Shown here: positions 16,411 through 28,063 of the stretch, one piece after another | Layout of the letters: each line of letters opens with the position of its first letter | Numbering within the stretch: position 1 is the first letter of the stretch | From: Aestuariibaculum marinum | GTDB taxonomy: Bacteria > Bacteroidota > Bacteroidia > Flavobacteriales > Flavobacteriaceae | Direction: 5' to 3' | Length of the DNA: 64,000 bases | Assembly: GCF_014596975.1 (NCBI RefSeq) | Contig: NZ_JACVXD010000001.1 | Coordinates: forward strand, 740,928 to 804,927 | Program-made: the position numbers and the translations under genes | Notes under the pieces: generated by a model | What the model saw: the letters and a program-made list of their open reading frames with translations, nothing else | The model's database searches: none | What the model was told of the DNA's origin: nothing

Positions 16411-17598
16411 TTACGAAATTACCCCAGAACCTACCAACTCATCCTTTAAATACCAAGCCACGAATTGCCCCTCAGTAATTGCCGATTGAAATTCTTCAAA
16501 CTCAACATACAGTCCACTATCAACTTTATGTAATGTAGCTGTCTGTAACGGCTGTCTGTAACGAATACGAGCCATCACCTCCATGGTTTCATCGGTTTTT
16601 AAAGCTAAATCTTTACGAATCCAGTGTAATTCCTCATTGGAAACAAATAAGGCTTTTTTTAATAACCCTGGATGCGTTTTACCTTGACCTGTATATATCA
16701 CATTTTCATCTACATCAGTATCAATTACAAACAATGGTTCAACTGTACCACCAACACCTAAGCCCTTACGCTGCCCTTTGGTAAAGTAATGTGCGCCTGG
16801 GTGCTTACCAACCACTTTTCCGTAGTCTACTTTATAATCTAATTTACGAGATAAAAACTCGAGTTTCTCTTCTTCAGACTGAAACTCTGGTATCTCCTCA
16901 TTGAATATTGGTTGCTCTTTTGGCACTTCTACAATAACACCTTCTTTAGGTTTTAATTGCTGCTGAAGAAAATCTGGTAGCTTCACCTTACCAATGAAAC
17001 ATAATCCTTGTGAATCTTTCTTTTCTGCAGTCACCAAATCTAATTTGGTAGCGATTTCACGTACCTGAGGTTTTGTTAACTCCCCAATTGGAAACAGCGA
17101 TTTTGCCAACTGCTCTTGCGACAGCTGACATAAGAAATAGGACTGATCTTTATTACTATCTACTCCGGCAAGAAGTTGGTAAACTTCTTCTCCATCCTTT
17201 TCAATGGTGCCTTTTCTACAGTAATGTCCGGTTGCCACATAGTCTGCACCTAAACCAAGGGCGATATCCATAAAAACATCGAACTTAATTTCACGGTTAC
17301 ATAATACATCTGGGTTTGGCGTACGACCTTTTTCATATTCCTGAAACATATAATCGACAATGCGCTCTTTATACTGTTCGCTTAAATCGACCGTTTGAAA
17401 AGGAATGCCTAATTTCTCTGCTACAAGCATGGCATCATTACTATCGTCCAGCCAAGGACATTCGTTAGATATGGTTACAGAATCGTCATGCCAATTCTTC
17501 ATAAACAAGCCAATAACTTCATAACCTTGCTCCTGTAATAAATACGCAGCAACGCTTGAATCTACACCACCAGAAAGCCCTATAATAACTCGTTTCAT
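16411..17598 (-). CDS. mnmA: tRNA-specific 2-thiouridylase MnmA
   Basis: ATP-dependent enzyme that installs sulfur at C2 of wobble U34 in tRNA-Lys, -Glu and -Gln. The PP-loop [10 protein letters not shown] lies at residues 8-17. The nucleophile Cys is in [10 protein letters not shown] (near 102) and the persulfide Cys in GLCFIGK (near 199). The C-terminal beta-barrel is present. The 395 residues include an insert of about 25 residues rich in Glu (about 225-255) relative to the E. coli type. It heads the minus-strand run leading to the T9SS protease and flavin oxidoreductase genes. Confidence 0.97.
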   Translation of the reverse strand: MKRVIIGLSGGVDSSVAAYLLQEQGYEVIGLFMKNWHDDSVTISNECPWLDDSNDAMLVAEKLGIPFQTVDLSEQYKERIVDYMFQEYEKGRTPNPDVLCNREIKFDVFMDIALGLGADYVATGHYCRKGTIEKDGEEVYQLLAGVDSNKDQSYFLCQLSQEQLAKSLFPIGELTKPQVREIATKLDLVTAEKKDSQGLCFIGKVKLPDFLQQQLKPKEGVIVEVPKEQPIFNEEIPEFQSEEEKLEFLSRKLDYKVDYGKVVGKHPGAHYFTKGQRKGLGVGGTVEPLFVIDTDVDENVIYTGQGKTHPGLLKKALFVSNEELHWIRKDLALKTDETMEVMARIRYRQPLQTATLHKVDSGLYVEFEEFQSAITEGQFVAWYLKDELVGSGVIS

Positions 17599-17797
17599 TC
17601 GTTTTTTAAATTAACTTATAATATACAAGGTTGAAAACCCATTAAAATCATTTACAAAAAATGAAGGCACAAAGATACGCATAATAATCAATTTCTTTAC
17701 CCAATTATTATACTCATGAAGTCTGCGAAAAACCATTTTGTTTAATCTTTAAAACAAAATATTAAACTAGATTAACATTTTTTGTTTAATTATTTCT

Positions 17798-17805
17798 TAA
17801 ATTTG
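17798..17805 (+). promoter_or_regulatory. -7 box of the fasciclin gene
   Basis: TAAATTTG is a perfect TAnnTTTG, 27 nt before the ATG at 17833. TTTG at 17781 is only 13 nt upstream, so no well-spaced -33 element is seen. Confidence 0.45.
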
Positions 17806-17832
17806 TTAAACAAACAAAAAATCCTAACGAAA

Positions 17833-18807
17833 ATGAGAAATTTAAAAACATTAAAAGTACTTATGTTATTATTGGCTGTTGTGGTGTTTTCATCGTGTAG
17901 TGACGACGATGATGATAACATTCAAGAACCATTAAACATCGTTGAAATTGCTCAGAACACACCAGAATTAAGTCTTTTGGTTCAAGCAGTTATTCAAGCC
18001 GATTTAGTAGATGCTTTATCTGCAGATGGTCCAATGACCGTGATGGCACCAACAAACACTGCCTTTTCAGCATTTTTAACTGCCAAAGGGTTTGCTAGCT
18101 TATCGGAAGTTCCGAACGATGTTCTAACGCAAATTCTATTAAACCATGTTATAGGTGGAGCAAATATTACGTCTTCTGCCCTAATAGGAAACATGGGATA
18201 CACGAACACTCTTGCCGATGGACCAAATAGCACAAAATTAAGTTTGTATTATGACGGCACATCAGGAGTGATGTTTAACGGTAGCTCTTCGGTTATAGTT
18301 CCAGATATTGTTGCTTCTAACGGTATTATTCATGTTGTTGATGCTGTAATAGATTTACCAACAATCGCTACCTTCGCGACATCGAATGCAGCATTATCGA
18401 CACTAGTTGATGTTTTAGCTTACGCAGATACCGGAACTCCGACTGTACCATATATTGAAACCGTATCCAACTCAGAAGCTGGACCTTTCACAGTTTTTGC
18501 ACCTACTAACGATGCTTTTACTTCCTTGTTAGACTTTTTAGAAGTTTCTGCTCTAACCGATATTCCAACAGAAACTGTTGATGCCGTGTTATTACATCAT
18601 ATTGTAAATGCGAACGTACAATCTTCACAGTTGGTGAGTGGCACAGTCTCTACAATTGGAGGTGATATTACAGCTGACGCTTCTGCCTTTACCTTAACAG
18701 ATGCAAACGGTCGTGTGAGTAATATTGTAACATCGTTAGTCGATATACAGGCCACCAACGGTGTTGTTCACGTGATTGACAATGTGATACTTCCTGATTT
18801 AAACTAG
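17833..18807 (+). CDS. Lipoprotein with two fasciclin (FAS1) domains
   Basis: Predicted surface or periplasmic lipoprotein of 324 residues from the ATG at 17833. An upstream in-frame start at 17782 would run through the -7 box and lacks a signal. The lipobox Cys (FSSCS) is followed at once by five Asp, the acidic pattern that acts as a surface-export signal in Bacteroidota. Two FAS1 domains follow (about 35-165 and 175-320), each with the H1 motif (MTVMAPTNTAFSAFL; FTVFAPTNDAFTSLL) and an H2-like GIIHVVDAVI / GVVHVIDNVI. FAS1 proteins mediate adhesion. It is monocistronic, ending in a strong terminator. Confidence 0.93.
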   Translation: MRNLKTLKVLMLLLAVVVFSSCSDDDDDNIQEPLNIVEIAQNTPELSLLVQAVIQADLVDALSADGPMTVMAPTNTAFSAFLTAKGFASLSEVPNDVLTQILLNHVIGGANITSSALIGNMGYTNTLADGPNSTKLSLYYDGTSGVMFNGSSSVIVPDIVASNGIIHVVDAVIDLPTIATFATSNAALSTLVDVLAYADTGTPTVPYIETVSNSEAGPFTVFAPTNDAFTSLLDFLEVSALTDIPTETVDAVLLHHIVNANVQSSQLVSGTVSTIGGDITADASAFTLTDANGRVSNIVTSLVDIQATNGVVHVIDNVILPDLN

Positions 18808-18851
18808 TACAATTTGATTAATAGATGAGATAATACAACATATTATCAAGA

Positions 18852-18880
18852 AAAAGCTCCTTCGTAACGAAGGAGCTTTT
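18852..18880. terminator. Bidirectional intrinsic terminator
   Basis: AAAAGCTCCTTCG-TAA-CGAAGGAGCTTTT, a perfect 13-bp stem with A and T flanks. It serves the fasciclin gene (+) and the convergent MORN gene (-), whose stop is 6 nt away. Confidence 0.92.
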
Positions 18881-18885
18881 GTATT

Positions 18886-19557
18886 TTAATCGAAATTCTT
18901 TTGTTCTTTTAAAGCACCGTTTTCGTAATACTTCCAAACTCCAGATTTTTGCCCGTTCTTGAACTGCCCTTCTACTTCCGGTGTACCATCTAAAAAATAA
19001 ACCACATACTTACCATGCATTTCTCCATTTAGGTAATTAGCTCTACTAATTAACTTATTATTCTCTGCATAAGAAAACGACTCTCCATCAAGTTTACCTG
19101 CCTTATAGGTTTCCTTTTCAGCCATATTACCATTATTATAATAAACAATACGCTCGCCATCCAATGCTCCTTTAGAGTTATAATGCTCCAGAATTAAAAG
19201 ATTATCGTTATTTTTTTGATAATATTTCCACTCTCCAATATAGAGTTTACCATCCATTTTACCCTCGCTAATCACTTTTCCGGTAGAGGCATAAAACTTT
19301 ACTTCTGCAATATTTTTTTCAGGATTGAATTGTTTAGTCGCAGTTAGAACCGCTCTGCTTCTAATGTTTTTGTAAAATTTAAAAAGACCTGTTTCCTTAC
19401 CATGGTTAAATTCACCTTCGTAGCGCAACACATTAGTATCTTCAAAATTTTTCTTCCAGATACCATCGCGTTTACCATTGGCATCGAACTGATTTATGCT
19501 TTGCGCAGAAACAATTGAGGTTAAAAGCAAACCTAAGATAGAGTGTAATAATTTCAT
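18886..19557 (-). CDS. Exported MORN-repeat (YwqK-like) protein
   Basis: Protein of 223 residues with a signal peptide (MKLLHSILGLLLTSIVSAQ) followed by tandem MORN-type units of about 20-23 residues, such as GIWKKNFEDTNVLRYEGEF, GEWKYYQKNN, GERIVYYNNGNMAEKETY and GVWKYYENGALKEQ. Databases usually label these 'YwqK-family antitoxin', but here it is an exported repeat protein with no toxin partner, so that label is not supported. The role is unknown. It lies downstream of yidC with a terminator between, so it probably has its own promoter. Confidence 0.82.
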   Translation of the reverse strand: MKLLHSILGLLLTSIVSAQSINQFDANGKRDGIWKKNFEDTNVLRYEGEFNHGKETGLFKFYKNIRSRAVLTATKQFNPEKNIAEVKFYASTGKVISEGKMDGKLYIGEWKYYQKNNDNLLILEHYNSKGALDGERIVYYNNGNMAEKETYKAGKLDGESFSYAENNKLISRANYLNGEMHGKYVVYFLDGTPEVEGQFKNGQKSGVWKYYENGALKEQKNFD

Positions 19558-19644
19558 AATTCTAAATTTAATTATAGTAGATTTTGGGGTTATTGAAATA
19601 ACTACAAAAAAACGAAAGTATTGTTTTTGCTCTTATTATCAAAC

Positions 19645-19677
19645 AAAAAAAGCTGCCATAAAATTATGACAGCTTTT
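19645..19677 (-). terminator. Terminator of the pyrG-yidC run
   Basis: On the minus strand AAAAGCTG-(mismatch)-CATA pairs with TATG-(mismatch)-CAGCTTTT and is followed by T7. It lies about 20 nt after the yidC stop. Confidence 0.8.
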
Positions 19678-19697
19678 CAAAATATCTATACAAATGA

Positions 19698-21593
19698 TTA
19701 TTTACGTTTTTGTTGCATTTGCTTTTGTTTTTCAGCTTCCTCCATCATTTGCTTCATCTTTTGCTGAAAACGGTTCTCCTTCTTAGGCTTCTTCTTATTT
19801 TCTTGAATCTGAGCATGAATTTTATCTTCATCAAGAATATAATTTTTAATCACTAAGATAATTCCAATACTAATTAAGTTAGACACAAAGTAATATAAAC
19901 TTAATCCTGACGCATAGTTATTAAAGAAGAATAACATCATGATTGGTGAGAAATACATCATATATTTCATCATTTTACCCATGTCCGGCATACCTTCCTG
20001 CTGTGGTTGTGTTGCCACTTGCTGCCCTGTAGTTAAACGCATATAGAAGAAAATTGCTATAGACGCTAACAACGGGAATAAACTTACGTGATCTCCATAA
20101 AATGGAATCTTAAATGGTAATTCTAAAATCGTATCGTAAGACGATAAATCCTCTGCCCAAAGGAAACTTTTTTGACGTAAATCGAAAGCCGAAGGGAAGA
20201 ACTGGAATAACGCATAGAATACCGGTAACTGAATTAACGCTGGTAAACATCCTGCCATTGGGCTTGCGCCTGCCTTAGTTTGTAAGGCTAAGGTTTCTTG
20301 TTGCGCTTTCATTTTATTGTCCTTGTACTTCTCGCGAATAGCATCTAATTCTGGTTTTAACACCTTCATTTTTGCCTGAGACAAGAATTGCTTGTATTGT
20401 ACAAACGACATGATTAATTTAATCGAAATCGTCATCACGATAATAGCAATACCATATGGTAAGAAGCTACTTAAGAATGCGAAGAATGGTATGAATAAGT
20501 AACGGTTAATCCATCCGAAAATCCCCCAACCAAGCGGTACGATTTCATCTAAATTTCTATCGTATTGGTTTAAGATTTTATAATCTGTTGGTCCGTAGTA
20601 CCAATCCATCGACTGGCTTAACTCACCACCTTTAAGTTGTAAAGGCATTTTAGCAGTAAATGCTTTGGTGTAAACCGTATCGATATCTTCGTTTTGTACT
20701 AAATTGCGAGACTCTAAACTTGCCATTTTTATTGGCTCGTCTGATAATAAAATAGACGTAAAGAAATGTTGTTTAAACGCCACGTAGGTTAAATCTTCAG
20801 CTGTATCTTCACTTAAATCACGTTGTCCTAGATAATCATCTTTACCATCTTCGTATTCGAAAACCACTTCGGTATAACGATTATCGTAAGAAATACTCTT
20901 AGCCTGACGATACGTTTTTAAATTCCAATCTAAATTAATATCCTGAGAACCATTAATAACTTCACTTAATCCTTGAGAACGGATGGTGAAATTCATCATG
21001 TAATCACCTTCTTTTAACTCATAACGGTACTCTAAATACTTAGATTCTGATACTTTCAGTTTCATAGAAACCACGGTAACATCACCATTTTTAGTAATAG
21101 TTGGAGCAAAAAGTAAATCTTTAGTGTTTAATATTCTGCTGTCGGTTGTTCCGAAGTTGATATTAAAAGAGGCATTGTTATCTTTAATTAAGTAGATAGG
21201 ATTTCCTTTAAAATCTACAAACTCCTTTAATCTAACTTCTGAAAGATATCCGCCTTTGTTACTGAATTTTAAAGCTAATAAATCGCTTTCAACTAAAGTT
21301 TCTTCATTAGAAGTATTAGCTGCAGAATAAGCGAAAGCACCTAATTTATTTTTTAATGCGATTAACTTTAAAGAATCTGAAGCTGATGTTGCTGAAAAAT
21401 CTTCTGCAGCTTCAACAAACGAAGCTTCCTTTTCTTCTGCTTTTTTCTCAGCGGCTACCTGTTCTTGCTTTGCTTTTTCTTCTGCTTCAAGTTCTTCTGG
21501 CGTTGGCTGGTTTTTCCAAAGCATGAACATTAAAATTCCGAAAATAAGTATAAAACCTATTATAGAATTAAGATCTAATTTTTTTTCTTCCAT
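19698..21593 (-). CDS. yidC: Membrane protein insertase YidC
   Basis: Inserts and folds inner-membrane proteins, with or without Sec. Its 631 residues include an N-terminal TM helix (about 9-22, IIGFILIFGILMFML), a Glu/Lys-rich linker, the large periplasmic beta domain of Gram-negative YidC, and the C-terminal five-helix insertase core with a positively charged hairpin (QAKMKVLKPELDAIREKYKD), AGCLPALIQLPVFYALFQF and the basic tail (KKPKKENRFQQKMKQMMEEA). It lies 81 nt downstream of pyrG on the same strand, an order common in Flavobacteriia. Confidence 0.97.
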   Translation of the reverse strand: MEEKKLDLNSIIGFILIFGILMFMLWKNQPTPEELEAEEKAKQEQVAAEKKAEEKEASFVEAAEDFSATSASDSLKLIALKNKLGAFAYSAANTSNEETLVESDLLALKFSNKGGYLSEVRLKEFVDFKGNPIYLIKDNNASFNINFGTTDSRILNTKDLLFAPTITKNGDVTVVSMKLKVSESKYLEYRYELKEGDYMMNFTIRSQGLSEVINGSQDINLDWNLKTYRQAKSISYDNRYTEVVFEYEDGKDDYLGQRDLSEDTAEDLTYVAFKQHFFTSILLSDEPIKMASLESRNLVQNEDIDTVYTKAFTAKMPLQLKGGELSQSMDWYYGPTDYKILNQYDRNLDEIVPLGWGIFGWINRYLFIPFFAFLSSFLPYGIAIIVMTISIKLIMSFVQYKQFLSQAKMKVLKPELDAIREKYKDNKMKAQQETLALQTKAGASPMAGCLPALIQLPVFYALFQFFPSAFDLRQKSFLWAEDLSSYDTILELPFKIPFYGDHVSLFPLLASIAIFFYMRLTTGQQVATQPQQEGMPDMGKMMKYMMYFSPIMMLFFFNNYASGLSLYYFVSNLISIGIILVIKNYILDEDKIHAQIQENKKKPKKENRFQQKMKQMMEEAEKQKQMQQKRK

Positions 21594-21674
21594 GAATTCT
21601 GTTTGTATCTAGATAATATTAAGATTGTTGGTTATTACAACTTCACAACCTTATAGCAATAAGCTATCCAAATA

Positions 21675-23630
<1,956 letters not shown>

Positions 23631-24026
23631 ATGACAATTGAAAGCACTGAAATCTTTTTAAAAAAGTTTGGTTATAACTTCACTCGTAATACAAATGAAT
23701 TAATGGTGGCCATGCCTTTTTCGCAATCTATATCATTAGATTTTTCGCATGATGAAACCCTTAACATAACGAATAGATTAAATACCTGGAATTACCTGAC
23801 AGGATTTATAAAGATGGAGTTGAAACACGCCTTTATTCTAAACCTTATTTTAGGAGTAGTGTTTAGTATAGGATTATCGTTTTACGATTTAAAAATAGGC
23901 TTGGCAGTATTTATCGTGTCTGCATTATGGTCTATTTTATGGGCATTAAATTATAAAGCAAGAAGTGAACGCTTCAAACAATTTTTGTTAAAATGGAGTC
24001 AGCAGTACTCTAATGTTACGGTTTAG
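23631..24026 (+). CDS. Small membrane protein, function unknown
   Basis: A protein of 131 residues from the ATG at 23631; a TTG nine codons earlier is a less likely start. A soluble N-terminal part of about 65 residues is followed by two adjacent hydrophobic segments (AFILNLILGVVFSIGLSF and IGLAVFIVSALWSILWAL, about 67-110) and a short basic tail. I do not recognise the family. Its 3' end overlaps the convergent DUF3820 gene by 11 nt with no terminator between. Confidence 0.7.
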   Translation: MTIESTEIFLKKFGYNFTRNTNELMVAMPFSQSISLDFSHDETLNITNRLNTWNYLTGFIKMELKHAFILNLILGVVFSIGLSFYDLKIGLAVFIVSALWSILWALNYKARSERFKQFLLKWSQQYSNVTV

Positions 24027-24246
24027 GGTACTGCTTTCTTATGTTTCGGATTAATTCTTCTAATCCGTTAAGTTTTAATTCATACACCTGCGTAAGCATA
24101 TCGCCTAGTTTTCCTTTCGGAAATCCTTTTTGGTGATACCATACAATATAGTGTTCTGGCAAATCAATTAAATAACGGTCCTTATACTTACCGTAAGGCA
24201 TCTTGGTATGCGCTAAGTCAATTAAAAACTTGTTATCAGTAAGCAT
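24016..24246 (-). CDS. DUF3820 family protein
   Basis: A 76-residue soluble protein matching DUF3820, sometimes called 'quorum-sensing-regulated virulence factor-like'. The core is MPYGKYKDRYLIDLPEHYIV (about 16-35) followed by WYHQKGFPKGKLG. It is full length for the family. Its biochemical role is not established. It lies 12 nt before the LysM gene on the same strand (downstream of it) and overlaps the convergent membrane-protein gene by 11 nt. Confidence 0.85.
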   Translation of the reverse strand: MLTDNKFLIDLAHTKMPYGKYKDRYLIDLPEHYIVWYHQKGFPKGKLGDMLTQVYELKLNGLEELIRNIRKQYPKP

Positions 24247-24258
24247 AAAACCTGAGGA

Positions 24259-26190
24259 TTACTCTACAACAATAATATTTAAATTATCGTACTTCACAAC
24301 ATAAACCGCATTGTTATAGTACCCACCAACAAGTTCCTTATTATAAGCAAACTTATTTTCTACATATTCTGTAAGCGGTGACTGGTTAACCGATGTATAT
24401 AAATTTTCTGAAGTTACCAATCGTAATACCACATCCATTGTTAAGTCGAACCCTTTTACGGCACGTTTATTAGGAGTAATACCGTATTGTTTTTCGTAAG
24501 CCTTCACGAAGGAGTTATTATCAATTTCATTGTAACTTTTCGCTGCTGTTGCAAAATGAAAATGAAGGTTAGATAATTGATCGTTAGACACCTCGTCTCC
24601 TTCAAAAGCATTGTTAAAGTTTGTTGTTACCAAAGTAATTTCAATTGGTTCAACACCATTCTTTGGTGCTTCCTTTTGGTTTAAAGAGTTTAATAATACG
24701 GTAACATTCGATGCAAAACCTTCATTTTGCGTTTCTAAAAACACGTAGTTTTTACCCGGTTTCAATACACTTTGAATATCATCTACCATTACGTAATTAG
24801 CATCTCTTCCTTCTTTATCTTTTCTTGAGTAAACCAATCTGGCGTATGTAAACTCGCTCTTTAACTCGTTTGCGATTGCGGTATTTTTGACATCTGAAAT
24901 AACCACTATATTTTTTGCTGTTGAATCTGCTTTAACGTAGTTTACTATTTTAGATTTCAGTAATTTATCAGAAGGTCTCGACTGAAACACATTATCGTAT
25001 AACCTTAAATCTGTTCCTATTGGAGAAACAATAGGTGTTTTATAAGGTCGTAATTCAATCGCTGCCTTTTCAAAGGTATTCGATGTTAATGGACCGATAA
25101 CAGCATCAACCGTTTCAAAATCGTTGTTATTTATAATTCTGGCCACCTCACTAACTTCATGTTTGGTATCGAAAATATCTACCTTTAACGAAACACCTAG
25201 TTTTTTTAAAGAATCAACCGCCATTAAAACTCCCGAATGAAAATCTAATGAGGCATTTAAATACGGATCGTTTTTAATGCTGCGTTTGGTATCTGCTACC
25301 GAGTCGTAATCCACACGATTTAATCGAAACGGCAACATGACTGCGATGTGTTTGGTGCTAAAATCGGAAATCCTATTCGTTAAATCTACTCGGGTTAACC
25401 CATCTGCCGATTCCCCACTCAACGACTTAGAATAAGGTACTTTTAAAATCATACCTTCTTTAAGTCCGGTTTCTTTCAGTCCTGGATTTAAGGTTTCTAA
25501 TGCTTCCTGATCTAATCCTAATTTTATGTTTAAGCGATAAAACCCTTCTTTAGGTAATACTTTATAATAACTGTATTGCTCGTCGATTGTTTTTTGTTCC
25601 TTATTTTCAATGTTTGGAACATATACCTGTTGCCCAACCTGAAGCGAATCACCTAAATTAGGATTCAGTTCTTCAAATTCTTTTAAAGTGATACCAAACT
25701 TATACGCCACTCGCCATTTACCTTCCTTAGGCTGTACGATATAAGTGGTCACGGCATCGTTTTCTTTTTCTTTTCTTGTTATTTTATATACCGGAATTTG
25801 CAGCTTATCCCCTTTTCGTAAAGGTTCGGCATATAAAAATTTATTATGTTTTTTTATTTCATCTTCGGTAACATCATACTCTTTAGCTAAACTATATAAC
25901 GTTTCCCTTTTGCTTACACGGTGCGGTTTAAACCCAACCAACTCTTTAGTCTCTAAAACCTCTGGTTTATTAGCCTTAGAAATTGGTATTATTAATATCG
26001 TATTAGGTTTTAATTCCTTCTTCGCGTCTGGGTTAAGCGCATATATTTGAGATGGCGTTACATAATATTGCTTCGCAAGTTCCTCTACAGTTTCACCTTT
26101 TTTAACCTGATGTGTACTAAAATTTTGTGCGTTTGCTGTATTTATGCCAAATAACACTGCAAAACCTAAAACGGAAAGATGTTTAAACAT
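24259..26190 (-). CDS. LysM-repeat protein fused to a periplasmic-binding-protein-like domain
   Basis: Exported protein of 643 residues with a signal peptide (ending near GINTANAQ). Three to four LysM-like units follow (e.g. HQVKKGETVEELAKQYYVTP, then HRVSKRETLYSLAKEYDVTE; two more diverged ones near 150-195 and 205-255), which bind peptidoglycan. From about residue 280 the sequence resembles a type 1 periplasmic binding fold (HIAVMLPFRLNRV, AVIGPLTSNTFEKAAI, TPIVSPIGT), as in LivK/LpoA-type proteins. It may be a wall-anchored regulator of peptidoglycan synthesis, analogous to LpoA; that is inference. The long A/T-rich region upstream shows no clear promoter. Confidence 0.85.
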   Translation of the reverse strand: MFKHLSVLGFAVLFGINTANAQNFSTHQVKKGETVEELAKQYYVTPSQIYALNPDAKKELKPNTILIIPISKANKPEVLETKELVGFKPHRVSKRETLYSLAKEYDVTEDEIKKHNKFLYAEPLRKGDKLQIPVYKITRKEKENDAVTTYIVQPKEGKWRVAYKFGITLKEFEELNPNLGDSLQVGQQVYVPNIENKEQKTIDEQYSYYKVLPKEGFYRLNIKLGLDQEALETLNPGLKETGLKEGMILKVPYSKSLSGESADGLTRVDLTNRISDFSTKHIAVMLPFRLNRVDYDSVADTKRSIKNDPYLNASLDFHSGVLMAVDSLKKLGVSLKVDIFDTKHEVSEVARIINNNDFETVDAVIGPLTSNTFEKAAIELRPYKTPIVSPIGTDLRLYDNVFQSRPSDKLLKSKIVNYVKADSTAKNIVVISDVKNTAIANELKSEFTYARLVYSRKDKEGRDANYVMVDDIQSVLKPGKNYVFLETQNEGFASNVTVLLNSLNQKEAPKNGVEPIEITLVTTNFNNAFEGDEVSNDQLSNLHFHFATAAKSYNEIDNNSFVKAYEKQYGITPNKRAVKGFDLTMDVVLRLVTSENLYTSVNQSPLTEYVENKFAYNKELVGGYYNNAVYVVKYDNLNIIVVE

Positions 26191-26395
26191 TTACTCTATT
26201 TTTATTTTGTTAAGGATAAGTACCTTTATTTAGATACACTATTTTTCTTTTTAGTCACATATAATATGCCAAAATTGAAAACCAGTGATTAACAATATTA
26301 TATAAAACTCTTATTATATACGTTTAGTATTTAAAAATAAGATACCGCTAAACTAAAAATATTGTTTGTAAAAATGACAAACTACTGAAAAAATT

Positions 26396-26440
26396 AATGG
26401 TTTGTATCGAATTAACAAACGTAACCCAATACAAACCATT
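26396..26440 (-). terminator. guaA terminator
   Basis: AATGGTTTGTAT (26396-26407) and ATACAAACCATT (26429-26440) form a perfect 12-bp stem with a 21-nt loop. On the minus strand it is followed by AATTTTTT. It begins 28 nt after the guaA stop. Confidence 0.8.
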
Positions 26441-26467
26441 TTATCTAGTTTTTATTCGATATGAGAA

Positions 26468-28003
26468 TTACTCCCACTCTATAGTTGCTGGTGGTTTTGA
26501 GCTAATATCATATACAACTCTATTTACACCTTTCACTTTATTTATAATCTCGTTTGATGTTTTTTGTAAAAACTCGTAAGGTAGATTCACCCAATCGGCA
26601 GTCATACCATCCGTACTTTCCACAGCTCTAAGCGCTACACATTTTTCGTATGTACGCTCATCTCCCATAACACCTACACTGTTTACAGGTAATAACATCG
26701 CTCCTGCTTGCCATACCTGATCGTAAAGTCCCCATTCTTTTAATCCGTTAATGAAAATCGCATCAACTTCTTGAAGAATACGTACTTTTTCAGCAGTGAT
26801 ATCACCTAAAATACGAATACCTAAACCTGGTCCCGGGAATGGGTGACGTCCTAATAACTCAGGGTCGATACCTAAAGTAGCCCCAACACGTCTCACCTCA
26901 TCTTTAAAGATAGCACGCAAAGGCTCAACGATTTTAAGTTTCATAAAATCTGGTAAACCACCTACGTTATGGTGACTCTTAATTGTAGCTGAAGGTCCGC
27001 CAGTAGCAGAAACACTCTCGATAACGTCTGGGTAAATGGTGCCTTGCGCTAACCATTTTACATCGGTTAATTTATGAGCTTCATCATCGAAAACTTCGAT
27101 AAATGTTTTTCCAATGGCTTTACGTTTTAACTCAGGATCTTCAAGACCCGCTAATGCAGCAAGAAAACGCTCTGAAGCATCTACTCCCTTAACATTAAGC
27201 CCCATACCTTCGTACTGATTTAATACGCTTTGGAATTCGTTTTTACGTAATAACCCGTTATTTACAAAAATACAATACAGGTTCTTGCCAATGGCTTTAT
27301 TTAAAAGTACTGCAGCTACTGTAGAATCTACTCCACCAGACAACCCAAGTACCACTTTGTCATTTCCAACTTTTTCCTGAATCGCTTCAACTGTTTCTTC
27401 AACAAAAGAATCCGGTGTCCAGTCTTGGTTTACTCCAGCAATATTTACCAAAAAGTTTTGTAATAATTGCTTACCATCGGTTGAATGATACACCTCAGGG
27501 TGAAACTGAATAGCATAAGTTGTTTCGCCTTCAATTTTGTAAGCCGCATTAGTTACATCATTTGTACTGGCTATTAAAACACCATTTGTTGGTAATTCTT
27601 TAATAGTATCACTGTGGCTCATCCAAACCTGACTTCCTTCATTAATTCCCGCAAAGAATTCTTCGTCAGATTTTATAAAAGAGAGATTAGCGCGACCGTA
27701 TTCTCTGGTGTTTGAAGGCGCTACATTTCCACCTGAAAAATGTGCTAAATATTGTGCCCCGTAACAAACAGCTAACATAGGCTTTACACCTCTAATACCG
27801 TCTAAGTTTGGGTGTAACGCGTCTTCCCCTCTTACAGAATTAGGACTCCCCGAAAGGATAACTGATTTGTAAGACGCTAAATCTTCTGGGATTTTGTTGA
27901 ATGGATGTATTTCGGAATAGATGTTGAGTTCTCTTACTCGACGTGCAATAAGCTGTGTGTATTGCGATCCGAAGTCTAAAATTAATACCTTATCGTGTTG
28001 CAT
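26468..28003 (-). CDS. guaA: GMP synthase (glutamine-hydrolysing)
   Basis: Converts XMP to GMP with glutamine and ATP. The N-terminal class I amidotransferase domain has [10 protein letters not shown] (nucleophile Cys near 78) and QFHPEVYHS. The ATP-pyrophosphatase domain has the PP-loop [10 protein letters not shown]. The C-terminal dimerisation domain has [10 protein letters not shown] and ends in KPPATIEWE. The start is set at the ATG at 28003 ([12 protein letters not shown]), giving 511 residues; a TTG two codons earlier belongs to the -7 promoter box. It is monocistronic, with its own promoter and terminator. Confidence 0.97.
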   Translation of the reverse strand: MQHDKVLILDFGSQYTQLIARRVRELNIYSEIHPFNKIPEDLASYKSVILSGSPNSVRGEDALHPNLDGIRGVKPMLAVCYGAQYLAHFSGGNVAPSNTREYGRANLSFIKSDEEFFAGINEGSQVWMSHSDTIKELPTNGVLIASTNDVTNAAYKIEGETTYAIQFHPEVYHSTDGKQLLQNFLVNIAGVNQDWTPDSFVEETVEAIQEKVGNDKVVLGLSGGVDSTVAAVLLNKAIGKNLYCIFVNNGLLRKNEFQSVLNQYEGMGLNVKGVDASERFLAALAGLEDPELKRKAIGKTFIEVFDDEAHKLTDVKWLAQGTIYPDVIESVSATGGPSATIKSHHNVGGLPDFMKLKIVEPLRAIFKDEVRRVGATLGIDPELLGRHPFPGPGLGIRILGDITAEKVRILQEVDAIFINGLKEWGLYDQVWQAGAMLLPVNSVGVMGDERTYEKCVALRAVESTDGMTADWVNLPYEFLQKTSNEIINKVKGVNRVVYDISSKPPATIEWE

Positions 28004-28006
28004 GCG

Positions 28007-28036
28007 CAAAAATAATAATAGATTTTATAATGACAA
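28007..28036 (-). promoter_or_regulatory. guaA promoter, predicted leaderless
   Basis: Minus-strand TTG (28034-28036), 19 nt, TATTTTTG (28007-28014): both elements perfect and ideally spaced. Only CGC separates the box from the ATG at 28003, so transcription should begin at or beside the start codon. Confidence 0.75.
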
Positions 28037-28063
28037 TTAGGTGTCTGCTTTTTTTTAAATTAA

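Noticed and set aside
18886..19557. Toxin-antitoxin module (YwqK antitoxin label)
   Set aside because: The protein is exported and has MORN repeats, with no toxin gene nearby.
26291..26366. Inverted repeat AACAATATT/AATATTGTT as a structured leader of the LysM gene
   Set aside because: The arms are 58 nt apart in very AT-rich sequence and could easily arise by chance; no conserved motif or T tract supports it.
28004..28009. TTG start two codons upstream for guaA
   Set aside because: The TTG is part of the perfect -7 box TATTTTTG, and the conserved GuaA start MQHDKVLI begins at 28003.
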